Shown here piece after piece: positions 8,674-16,362 of a stretch of DNA of 35,634 nucleotides. The DNA lies in NCBI GenBank assembly GCA_903896675.1, contig CAITYU010000297.1, positions 1 to 35,634 of the forward strand, given 5' to 3'. A program made the translations under genes and the position numbers. Each line of letters opens with the position of its first letter. Position 1 is the stretch's first letter. Under the pieces are notes generated by a model that worked only from the letters and a program-made list of their open reading frames with translations, had not been told where the DNA came from and did no database searches. Source of the DNA: an uncultured Planctomycetaceae bacterium (GTDB lineage Bacteria; Planctomycetota; Planctomycetia; Planctomycetales; Planctomycetaceae).

Positions 8674-8813
8674 TTTTCAGTTTTCAGTTTTCAGTTTTCA
8701 GTTTTCAGTGGTCAGTGGTCAGTGGTCAGTGGTCAGTGGTCAGTGGGCAGTGGGCAGTGGGCAGTGGTCAGTGGTCAGTGGGCAGTGGGCAGTGGGCAGT
8801 GGGTGGTGGGTGG
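8674..8813 (+). repeat. heptad tandem array 1 (TNNTCAG type), 20 units
   Basis: Exactly 20 consecutive 7-base units. The order is five TTTTCAG, five TGGTCAG, three TGGGCAG, two TGGTCAG, three TGGGCAG and two TGGGTGG. The unit type drifts from T-rich to G-rich from left to right. The period of seven is not a multiple of three, so it is not coding. Related arrays lie at 30071 and 30551. Confidence 0.95.
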
Positions 8814-8877
8814 TGGGGATGATGACTGGGCACGATGAGGGCATCTGGTACCGGGAGCGACACTCTGGCAGGTGTTT

Positions 8878-8904
8878 GGCTCAGCAGGAGCTTCGCCCTC
8901 CCAA
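8878..8904 (+). repeat. dispersed repeat core, copy 1
   Basis: A 27-base core that begins GGCTCAGC and ends TCGCCCTCCCAA. It matches copy 2 (15322-15348) at 24 of 27 positions in the same orientation, and copy 3 (35450-35476) less well in the opposite orientation. Copies 1 and 2 lie on either side of the helicase gene. Confidence 0.85.
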
Positions 8905-9121
8905 AGGGACGCAGCGCAACAAACCTGAGAGGGAGAAAAACCTGAGGCCGGAAACCCTGTTTTCGGGGTCGTTTCAGTTCTGCATAGACCACTCTCTGTC
9001 AACACCCCTGGCAATGCAATCTGCAACTGCGCACAGGATTTCGTGTTGATCCGAAAAGTTTCGAGTTTTCAAATCTCAACTTTCTCGCATCCAGTTTTCT
9101 ATTTCATGGCTGTGGGGGCGG

Positions 9122-12100
9122 TTATGGCTTCCTGTCGGTAGTTTGTACCCGGTCTGAGTCCCCCAGAGAATCTTTGGCTCTGCTGATCACTTCCTGCAGT
9201 CGATCTCTTGTGGCGCTGTTCAGCCTGCCAATTCCCAGTTTTCGAGCGAGCGCGAGTGGCGGATCGGCATCCTGAAGAATCTCCCGATGACTGATGGCAA
9301 GATCGCAGAGTTCTGCCAGTGAAATCTGATCGACCGTGCGTCGGGAATCTTCTGAAGTCGGGTGCCGGTAATCGGTTGATTCCAGCGGGGAGCCGGGATA
9401 CCACAGAAACCTGCCAGTTGACTCGTCGGTGAAAGCGACATTCGGCACCAGCGACAGAACACGATCTCGAAGTTTGCCGCTGGTTCGCGAGATATTGTGC
9501 AGCCGGGCAATCCGCTGGCAGAGGATGTCGTCTCGAACAGGGGATTCCAGTTCGAGTGCTGCGAGAGTGATCTGTCTTAACGTATCGGTATAGTTTCCGT
9601 CATAGAAGGCAGCGGGTTGGATGGCGAAGCCTGAGCCGTCGAAAGCACGGTATCGCATCTGCACATCGCCGTCGGTCTGGTCGGTCGTATTGGTGTCCGA
9701 GTTACCGCGTTCGTGGGGGTGATCTGATTCGACGGCAACCTCATCTTCAGAAGACTGTTGGTCGGGCTGTGCTGAAGCATCCTGCTCGTCCTGTAACCGA
9801 TCTTCCTCACGTTTTCGTTCCAGCAGTTCGGTCAGTGTTTTGTGCAGTTTCTCGGTGGCTGTTTTGTGGTCCGCCCACCAGTCCGTGGACCAGATTCGCA
9901 GGATTTCCCAGCCCAGGTGCCGCAGGGTTTGTTCGCGAATCCTGTCGCGGTCCTGGGCCGTTGCTGATCGGTGATAGGTGGCACCGTCGCACTCGATTCC
10001 GGCGAGGTACGCGCCTGGTTTGTCGGGGTGGACAATACCCAGATCAATGCGAAACGCCGAGACACCGATCTGAGAAACGACCTGCCAACCGCGGGACTGC
10101 AACTGCTGGGAAACAGTCTCTTCGAACGGCGACTCGAACCCTCCGACCGAACCTCTGTCCTGCGCATGCAGAGCCACTGGTCCGCGTTCGGCGTAATCGA
10201 GAAAGGCTTTGAGATGACGGACACCAATATGTTTAGCGCCGTCTGCATTCAACTGTTCTGCTTTGAATGACGAGTAGACCACCAGTTCCTGGCGGGCACG
10301 AGTGACAGCGACATTAAGGCGTTTTTCGCCACCTGCGCGACTGAGTGCTCCGAAGTTGAGCGGGATCCTGCCGGTTGCGTCGGGACCAAACGCGATGGAA
10401 AAGAGCATGACATCCCGTTCGTCACCCTGGACATTTTCGAGGTTCTTCACGACGGTCGGTTCAATTCGTGCATCATCAAAGAACCACTCGATTTCCCTGG
10501 AATCCCGAAGTGCCTGATCAAACAAATCCTGAACCAGAGTCTGTTGCTGGCTGTTGAATGTAATGACGCCCAGTGTCCTGCGTTTTTCCGGAGGAAGTTT
10601 CATCCACTGTTTCATGCGACCAACGGCATCAGCGACAATCGCCCGGGCTTCTTCCCGATTGGTGCGGCTTTTTCCGCGGTCAAATGACCCATTTGGCAGA
10701 TACTTCAGCGACACTCCGCGGTCTGCTGTGACGGCGGAAGGGAACGTGATCAGTTCGTTTCCGTAGTAATGGTAGTTCGAGAAGGCAATGAGCGATTCGT
10801 GTCTGCTGCGATAATGCCAGTTGAGCTGCATGGTGGGAATGCCGGATGCTTTGGCTTCATCCAGAATGCTGTCGAGGTCTTTTTCGTGATCTTCCAGCTC
10901 TTCGTTGTCGGTATCGCTTTCTGTACGCCCGAAGAAGTTTGTCGGCGGCAGTTGTCTGGGATCGCCCACGATAATGGTCTGACGACCTCGCGCAATAGCT
11001 CCTATGGCATCCCAGGTTGTGATCTGAGATGCCTCGTCGAAGATGACAACGTCAAAGACGGCCTGACTGGACGGAAGATACTGGGCGATGGAAAGCGGCG
11101 ACATCAGCAGGCATGGAGCCAGCCTGCTGAAGTTTTCGGGCATCCCACTGATGAGTTCCCGGATCGTTCTGCTGGGTCGCTGCAGCTGCGACTGGTGGCG
11201 CAGCAGCCCAAGTTCTGATTGTCTGGGGACAGTGTTGGGATCGGGCAACTGGTGTGCCAGCGCGCGGCGAACGGCGGCTGATGCTTCGACACGAGCCGCG
11301 TCGTCCAGTTCCCTGAACTCGCGGATTGCGTCCTCGTGCCGGTAACGCTGAAACTTTTTCAGAGCGGAACTGCTGTCGATCGCAGCAGGCAGCCACCATC
11401 GCACCCAGGCCAGCCTGAAGGCGGCGGGAGCGTCTTCAGGGGTCAGTTCCCCGGACTCCATGGCTTTGACGAAACCGGCGAGGCCCAGTCCGGAAGCTCG
11501 CTGAGTGATCTCATGCCACGCAATCCAGTCACGCAGTGAAGCGCGGCCGGCCTGCAGTTTCGACAGCTGTTCTTCCGTATCTGCAAGAACCGTGCTGGTG
11601 TCTTTTCCAAAGGGACTTTCACCGGCGCAGGTACGGAATTTCTGAACGGACTCGGCAAAAACGCTGAGCGCTGCGAGAAACGTTCCGGCAAGCGTAATGA
11701 CGGGATGCGACATCGCGTCCCTGCTGATCACCGGGTGCAATTTTGCCGACATCGGATTCAACTGGCCATTCAGTCTGGCAAGCTCGACGATTGACTGCCG
11801 CAGTTCCCTGCCCCGTGCCAGAAACTGGCGTATTTTTGCCGGATCTGAATCACGTCCATTCCAGGGTACAGGCTGACCTGCCAGCGGACTTGCGTCAATT
11901 TTCTGCAACTGGTGCTGAATCGCACGAATGGCGGGCAAATCCGCAGCCGGGTCGACGTTGCCCGAGGATGCGTACGTCTGCAGCAGCTTCTGCACACGCC
12001 GTTTTGCCAGCAGCGAAAGTGGCCAGAACTTTGCTGAGGCGATACGCCACTCCTTTTCAAGATCAGCGACAGGAATCGTTGTCAGCACTTCCTGAGTGTA

Positions 12101-15064
12101 CACCCCCTTCAGTCGCCTGGTCTGCTGTCGCACAATACTGATGGATGCTTCCAGTGCGTCCACGTGTGTTGACAGTTGAGCAAACTCTCTGTGAAAGATG
12201 ACTGCAAAGTTCTCTGCTGCGGTCGAAATCAGTTTTTCAGCGACCCTGCCGTACAGCTGCAGCGACTCACTGGAACCATCCAGCACATCTCCGGCACCAA
12301 TACCGACAGCAAACAACTGCAGTTGTTGCCGCAGGTCCGCGCAGGCCTGCTCAAGGGACGCCGCCTGCTGGCAGAGATTCTGCTCCCAGACTGCGGACCA
12401 TTCCGTGACTGTCAGGAATTCGGGCTTTTGAATGCTTCCCACTTCCCTGCGAGTGAGGCTTAGCTCGGCAATCGCCCCTGCCAGCTCCTGATACTTTGCC
12501 TTATCGAGCTCGCGAGTTCGTGGCCAGTCGAACGCAGGAGTTATTTTCTGTGCGCCCTTCACCGACTCACCCATCGCGCGAAAGACTGTCCAGCCACTGG
12601 CATGTTCCCTGTGCAGCGCCTCGACGTAAGCATTCAACTGGTCGCGACGGGCTTTAATCCGGGCGTTGAGATCCAGCCACCTGTCAGCGTTTGCCTTTTC
12701 AGAAGCTTTCCAGGCTGTGTTCAGTTGCTCGACGAAGCGCTTTCGCTCGGCTTTGCTGGAATGCAGCTCAAGGCAATAGTCGCCGAGTCCATGCTGCTTC
12801 AGGCGACGATGGACGACTTCGAGCGCCGCGGTTTTTTCGGCTACGAACAGCACGGTCCTGCCCTTTGCGAGACAATGCGCGATCATGTTGGCAATCGTCT
12901 GGCTTTTTCCGGTGCCTGGCGGCCCGATGAGTACGAAATCCTGTCCAGCATCTGCGGCGGCAATTGCCGCAAGCTGAGAGGAGTCGGCGGGCAGAGGATG
13001 AATGAGATCACCGGGCGAGTACTTTCGATCAATATCCCGACAGGTGGGAAATGGCGATGAAACGGCCCGCTCAAACTCCTTATCAGGGTTCTGGACGAGG
13101 TGCCGAACGACTCGATTCTGTGTCAGTTGATCGAGGCGGTCCGTCAGATCCTTCCACATGAGATATTTGGAGAACGAAAATGTCGAGAGCGCTATTTCAT
13201 CGACGACTTCAAAGCCCGGCACCTGTCGAATGGCTCGTCGAACCATCTCGAACACCTGACTTACGTCAACCCCGTTCTGATCCGTCGGAAGATTCGTTTC
13301 CAGAGCAGCCAGATTGAGATCAAAGTCCTTTGTCAGCATCTGAATCAGAGTTGCATTGAAGCAGATCTCGTCTTCGTGACTGGCGAGACAAAACGGTGAG
13401 GCAGCGGAGGCCCGTATCAATTTCACGGGCACCAGAAGCAAGGGTGCTCGGCAGGCGGAAGCACCCTCCGCTTCCTTTCGCCACGAGAGGAAGCCGACAG
13501 CGAGAAACAGGGTGTTGGAGCCACCTTCGGCAAGGTCATTTCTGGTTTTGCGGTAGAGTTCAATCAATCTGGCATCGAGGTCTTTCTTTGACAACGGCGA
13601 GGCCAGTTCACAGCGGGCGAGTGCAGCGCGGGCAAATTCGGTATTAAGGCCCTTCCGGGTGCTTCGCTGATGCAGCTCCTCATCGCGGTCGCCGACAGGA
13701 TTTTCTTCATTCAATGAGATGACTCGGATTTTTTTTCCCGCAGCCAGATGGTCTTCCAGAAGCGGCAGATCGGGGCAGGCGAATGGTATGACCTGTCTGG
13801 AGTCCCTGAAGTTCAGCAGCCGATTTCGCAAAGAGAGGTCGAGCAACCTGCTTTGCCATCGTTCGATGCGTCCCCGGGGCGTGGTCGGAAGTTCTTCAGT
13901 CGAGGCGATTGTCTGGTCGTCGGGCAGATCGGGCATCTGCGGTAGTGGAATGATTCCCGAATCGTGGTAATCCGCGACCTGGCGCTGGTTCTGGGGGGCA
14001 TCGTGAGACGCCAGCGGCCTGATCTGAGCCATCCGTGCTCTGCGGATGTCGACGGTGGCCACAAAGCGTTCCTCATTTTCCAGACTCAATGATCTGGTGG
14101 CCGTGGTTTCCGCGTCTTCAAAACGAGCGGGGGGCGAATGAGTGATCAGTGTGGTTTCAAAGACGACGAGCTCTTTCGCCTGGATTGCCTTTCTCACTTC
14201 ACTGCTGTCGGTTTCGATGAGTTGCCTGAAGGTTGTTTCTGCCAGCCAGACACCGGCGAAACAGTGCCCCTGCTGGAATACCACAACGGGATTCAGGCCG
14301 ATTCCTTCGAGCACGGAGGCGAAGAGCAGCGTGGTATCCAGACAGGTCGCCAGCCCACTTTGCAGAACAGTCGACGGCCGTCGAGTTTTCTGACCGGACT
14401 TTTCAAAGCTGGTGGGAGGATTTGAGTACGTCAGCTTTGCGACTGCGACTGCCGACCAGACTGCCGCGGCAAGCATATAAGCACGACGCCGATCACGGCA
14501 TTGATAGCCATCCAGTGCGGTTGGATGGCCATGCAGGCCGAGAGTCTCGGCGGTTCTTTTCATCAGTTGTGGTACCGCTGGATCATTCGGCATCACGAAG
14601 GCTGCGAGCAATTCCGGTCCGGATGAGAATCCGCCCCATTCGTCCCGTGCCAGTACGCGGATTTCAGAACTTAAACGGGCCAGTTTCTGATTCGCACCAA
14701 GCAAAGTGAGATCAATTCTGCCAAGTTCAGCTTCGTTCAGTACATGCAGATAGCCCGGCTCCAGTTCGACAAGGCGATCAGAGATTTGTATGTCTTCGCC
14801 AGGCTCAATTCGCTCGATGTGCCAGACGCGACTGCGGGCAAAGGCGGGAGTGACCTGCAGCGAAAGTTTTACGTTGCGAAGTGTGGTCGCCCCGTTATTC
14901 CGGACTGTCAGAGACTTCAGAATCGGTACGGAATTCTGGTGACACGCGTAGTTGATGCTGCCTGCAAATTCCGCATGAATGGAAATTGACTTTTCGGTTT
15001 CATCCGCGGTCACTTCGTTCGCTCCTGGCACCGGAAGATGTGGGGCTGTGTTGCTGCTTACCAT
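9122..15064 (-). CDS. HheA-like DUF4011-helicase-nuclease protein with transglutaminase-like N-terminus
   Basis: Probable single-gene anti-phage effector of 1980 residues. About 30-145 is Ig-like (LTVRNNGATTLRNVKLSL). About 190-310 is transglutaminase-like, with C241 (GLATCLDTTLLF), H267 (QQGHCFAGVWL) and E303 (VVFETTL) as a possible triad. About 400-560 is DUF4011-like (RWQSRLLDLSLRNRLLNF). An SF1/Upf1-type helicase follows: Walker A GPPGTGKS at 714-721, a long helical insert at about 760-1280, DEAS at 1343-1346, GDPRQLPP at 1367-1374, NVQGDERDV at 1544, VAVTRARQ at 1586. About 1645-1750 is a Vsr/DUF559-type nuclease (RIDLGI with D1674; E1691 and D1693 in ECDG). A DUF3320-like end comes after an acidic linker. 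DUF4011-helicase-Vsr is, as I recall, the architecture called Hhe in a published anti-phage screen (Gao et al. 2020). The gene stands alone between repeats. G and C are near equal over most of it, unlike its neighbours. All core motifs look intact. Confidence 0.88.
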   Translation of the reverse strand: MVSSNTAPHLPVPGANEVTADETEKSISIHAEFAGSINYACHQNSVPILKSLTVRNNGATTLRNVKLSLQVTPAFARSRVWHIERIEPGEDIQISDRLVELEPGYLHVLNEAELGRIDLTLLGANQKLARLSSEIRVLARDEWGGFSSGPELLAAFVMPNDPAVPQLMKRTAETLGLHGHPTALDGYQCRDRRRAYMLAAAVWSAVAVAKLTYSNPPTSFEKSGQKTRRPSTVLQSGLATCLDTTLLFASVLEGIGLNPVVVFQQGHCFAGVWLAETTFRQLIETDSSEVRKAIQAKELVVFETTLITHSPPARFEDAETTATRSLSLENEERFVATVDIRRARMAQIRPLASHDAPQNQRQVADYHDSGIIPLPQMPDLPDDQTIASTEELPTTPRGRIERWQSRLLDLSLRNRLLNFRDSRQVIPFACPDLPLLEDHLAAGKKIRVISLNEENPVGDRDEELHQRSTRKGLNTEFARAALARCELASPLSKKDLDARLIELYRKTRNDLAEGGSNTLFLAVGFLSWRKEAEGASACRAPLLLVPVKLIRASAASPFCLASHEDEICFNATLIQMLTKDFDLNLAALETNLPTDQNGVDVSQVFEMVRRAIRQVPGFEVVDEIALSTFSFSKYLMWKDLTDRLDQLTQNRVVRHLVQNPDKEFERAVSSPFPTCRDIDRKYSPGDLIHPLPADSSQLAAIAAADAGQDFVLIGPPGTGKSQTIANMIAHCLAKGRTVLFVAEKTAALEVVHRRLKQHGLGDYCLELHSSKAERKRFVEQLNTAWKASEKANADRWLDLNARIKARRDQLNAYVEALHREHASGWTVFRAMGESVKGAQKITPAFDWPRTRELDKAKYQELAGAIAELSLTRREVGSIQKPEFLTVTEWSAVWEQNLCQQAASLEQACADLRQQLQLFAVGIGAGDVLDGSSESLQLYGRVAEKLISTAAENFAVIFHREFAQLSTHVDALEASISIVRQQTRRLKGVYTQEVLTTIPVADLEKEWRIASAKFWPLSLLAKRRVQKLLQTYASSGNVDPAADLPAIRAIQHQLQKIDASPLAGQPVPWNGRDSDPAKIRQFLARGRELRQSIVELARLNGQLNPMSAKLHPVISRDAMSHPVITLAGTFLAALSVFAESVQKFRTCAGESPFGKDTSTVLADTEEQLSKLQAGRASLRDWIAWHEITQRASGLGLAGFVKAMESGELTPEDAPAAFRLAWVRWWLPAAIDSSSALKKFQRYRHEDAIREFRELDDAARVEASAAVRRALAHQLPDPNTVPRQSELGLLRHQSQLQRPSRTIRELISGMPENFSRLAPCLLMSPLSIAQYLPSSQAVFDVVIFDEASQITTWDAIGAIARGRQTIIVGDPRQLPPTNFFGRTESDTDNEELEDHEKDLDSILDEAKASGIPTMQLNWHYRSRHESLIAFSNYHYYGNELITFPSAVTADRGVSLKYLPNGSFDRGKSRTNREEARAIVADAVGRMKQWMKLPPEKRRTLGVITFNSQQQTLVQDLFDQALRDSREIEWFFDDARIEPTVVKNLENVQGDERDVMLFSIAFGPDATGRIPLNFGALSRAGGEKRLNVAVTRARQELVVYSSFKAEQLNADGAKHIGVRHLKAFLDYAERGPVALHAQDRGSVGGFESPFEETVSQQLQSRGWQVVSQIGVSAFRIDLGIVHPDKPGAYLAGIECDGATYHRSATAQDRDRIREQTLRHLGWEILRIWSTDWWADHKTATEKLHKTLTELLERKREEDRLQDEQDASAQPDQQSSEDEVAVESDHPHERGNSDTNTTDQTDGDVQMRYRAFDGSGFAIQPAAFYDGNYTDTLRQITLAALELESPVRDDILCQRIARLHNISRTSGKLRDRVLSLVPNVAFTDESTGRFLWYPGSPLESTDYRHPTSEDSRRTVDQISLAELCDLAISHREILQDADPPLALARKLGIGRLNSATRDRLQEVISRAKDSLGDSDRVQTTDRKP

Positions 15065-15077
15065 TGTGGCCGCTGGT

Positions 15078-15097
15078 TGCAGTAAAAATATACTGCA
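15078..15097 (-). promoter_or_regulatory. perfect dyad over the probable -10 of the helicase gene
   Basis: Two 7-base arms, TGCAGTA (15078-15084) and TACTGCA (15091-15097), flank a 6-base A/T spacer. The dyad lies 13 bases upstream of the helicase ATG. On the minus strand it contains TATATT (15092-15087), one mismatch from a -10 hexamer, which would start transcription close to the start codon. No convincing -35 and no Shine-Dalgarno site are seen. The arrangement resembles an operator that occludes the -10. It is not an intrinsic terminator, because no T-tract adjoins it. Confidence 0.5.
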
Positions 15098-15321
15098 TGA
15101 GGAGTTTCAGTGACGGCCGGTCATTTTAAAAGTTTCGCTTTGGTTCGGCAACCAGTGGCAAGTACCGTCTTTATGGGGATCAGGGCGTAATTCTGTGCGT
15201 GGCTGCGGATTGTATTGCCACTGGTGTTGACAGAGCGTGGTTTACGGCGTCAGGGGTGTCATCCTGCGGGAGTGCGAAGCTCGTGGTGAGCCGGGCACGT
15301 GTGAGTCCGCTGGGGGCGCAC

Positions 15322-15348
15322 GGCTCGGCGGGAGCCTCGCCCTCCCAA
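15322..15348 (+). repeat. dispersed repeat core, copy 2
   Basis: A 27-base core beginning GGCTCGGC and ending TCGCCCTCCCAA. It differs from copy 1 at three positions and has the same orientation, about 6.4 kb away. Its last 15 bases are the first unit of the tandem array that follows. Confidence 0.85.
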
Positions 15349-15423
15349 GCCTCGCCTTCCCAGGTCTGGCCTTCCCAGGTCTCGCCCTCCCAGGTCTCGC
15401 CCTCCCAGGTCTGGCCGTCCGAG
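15334..15423 (+). repeat. 15-base tandem array, six units
   Basis: Six consecutive 15-base units of the form GYCTSGCCNTCCCAR cover 15334-15423, with 1-3 differences between neighbours; units four and five are identical. The array grows directly out of the end of dispersed repeat copy 2, which suggests slippage of that segment. It lies 17 bases from the end of cdsA. Confidence 0.9.
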
Positions 15424-15440
15424 GGGCGGGTCGTGCAGGA

Positions 15441-16331
15441 TCAGTGGGCGGGTGGCAGCAGGGTCCACCATGCGAGTGCGACGGGTCCGGCGTAGAGTGG
15501 GCTGTCGACGAGGTCGAGGAGTCCTCCGAAGCCGGGCATGAGTGCGGCTGAGTCTTTTTTTCCGACATCGCGTTTGATGAGTGATTCGACGAGGTCACCG
15601 ACGAGTCCGGCGAGTCCGGTGGTGAGTCCGTAGAGGAGTACGACGGGGAGGCTGGCGGGTTGAGGCGCGTTTTGGAACAGTTGTCCGGCGAAGGTGAGCC
15701 AGAGCCATGTGCCGGCGATGCTGCCGAAGACAGCGCCGACGAGTCCCATCCATGTTTTTCCGGGGCTGAGTCTGGGTGCCATTCTGCGTTTGCCCCAGAG
15801 GCGTCCGAAGGTGTAGGCGCAGGTGTCTCCGGACTTGACGCAGATGATCATGGAGGCGAGTGCGAAGTAGCCGTTCTCTGCGGAGGGGTACCAGCGGAGC
15901 TGAGCGGTGACTGCGAGGAGGGCTCCGGCGTAGAGCACAGTCACCATATTGGCTCCGACTGTTTCCATGGAGCGACCTGGTTCCTGAAACTGTGAGGCTT
16001 CCCATGCGAGGAGTCCGAGGAAGCTGGCGATGGCGGCGGCGGCGATGCCGGTGAGTGCGGCGTGAAGTGGTGGGGTTTGTCCGGGGTGCAGCAATGCTGG
16101 CAGCCATGCGGCGACGACGAAGAGTATGCTGAGGCTGCCGGTGAGGGGAAAGCAGGGTTGAAATGAGCGTGTTTTCAGGAGGTCCGTCAGTTCATAAGCG
16201 CTGCGGCTGGCGATGAGCAGGCAGAGTGTGAAGAGGATCCATGCGGGCGGTCCGAGCTGCAGGTCCATGCGAAACAGGACGCAGACGAGTGGGATGAGGA
16301 TTGCGGACATGAGCAGGCGCCAGCCGAGCAT
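15441..16331 (-). CDS. cdsA: phosphatidate cytidylyltransferase
   Basis: Integral inner-membrane enzyme that converts phosphatidate and CTP to CDP-diacylglycerol, the precursor of anionic phospholipids and phosphatidylethanolamine. 296 residues, normal for the family, with about eight hydrophobic segments from MLGWRLLMSAILIPLVCVLF onward. The middle part has SGDTCAYTFGR and SPGKTWMGLVGA, typical of CdsA. The C-terminal signature is present at about 250-276 as SLIKRDVGKKDSA followed by MPGFGGLLDLVDS. Two family positions differ from the common form: His is replaced by Phe268 in PGFGG, and the Arg after the conserved Asp273 is replaced by Leu. It starts 31 bases after uppS with an AGGA ribosome-binding sequence, so the two form an operon, as in many bacteria. 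Confidence 0.93.
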   Translation of the reverse strand: MLGWRLLMSAILIPLVCVLFRMDLQLGPPAWILFTLCLLIASRSAYELTDLLKTRSFQPCFPLTGSLSILFVVAAWLPALLHPGQTPPLHAALTGIAAAAIASFLGLLAWEASQFQEPGRSMETVGANMVTVLYAGALLAVTAQLRWYPSAENGYFALASMIICVKSGDTCAYTFGRLWGKRRMAPRLSPGKTWMGLVGAVFGSIAGTWLWLTFAGQLFQNAPQPASLPVVLLYGLTTGLAGLVGDLVESLIKRDVGKKDSAALMPGFGGLLDLVDSPLYAGPVALAWWTLLPPAH

Positions 16332-16362
16332 GATTGATTCCTGAAAACGTGTGTGGCCGGTT

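Larger units (their letters stand above)
8513..9121. other. repeat-rich non-coding region before the helicase gene
   Basis: About 600 bases hold a 20-unit heptad array (8674-8813) and a dispersed repeat core (8878-8904). Around 8565-8605 there are C/G-rich blocks with only short, weak stems. Open frames across the array encode VSGQWSV-type periodic peptides, and these are by-products of the 7-base period. No gene is supported. Confidence 0.7.
15065..15440. other. non-coding region between helicase and cdsA
   Basis: 376 bases hold the helicase promoter dyad (15078-15097), an AT-richer stretch (15100-15180), a dispersed repeat core (15322-15348) and its 15-base tandem expansion (15334-15423). 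It forms the leader of the minus-strand helicase gene and the 3' flank of the minus-strand cdsA gene. Open frames here are periodic products of the tandem repeat. Confidence 0.7.

Noticed and set aside
8674-8813. Heptad arrays considered as CRISPR
   Set aside because: Units are 7 bases with no spacers and no cas genes nearby.
8615-9049. Open frames with VSGQWSV periodic peptides over heptad array 1 (and the same over 30152-30433)
   Set aside because: The peptide period comes from a 7-base repeat read in three frames. There is no protein-like composition or start signal.
9122-15064. Accessory defence genes beside the helicase
   Set aside because: Both flanks are non-coding repeats and then chromosomal genes; no methylase, toxin or second defence gene is present, so only a single-gene system can be argued.
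15078-15097. Canonical LexA box
   Set aside because: The arms are TGCAGTA/TACTGCA and do not match CTG-N10-CAG spacing of the classic box; kept only as an unnamed dyad.
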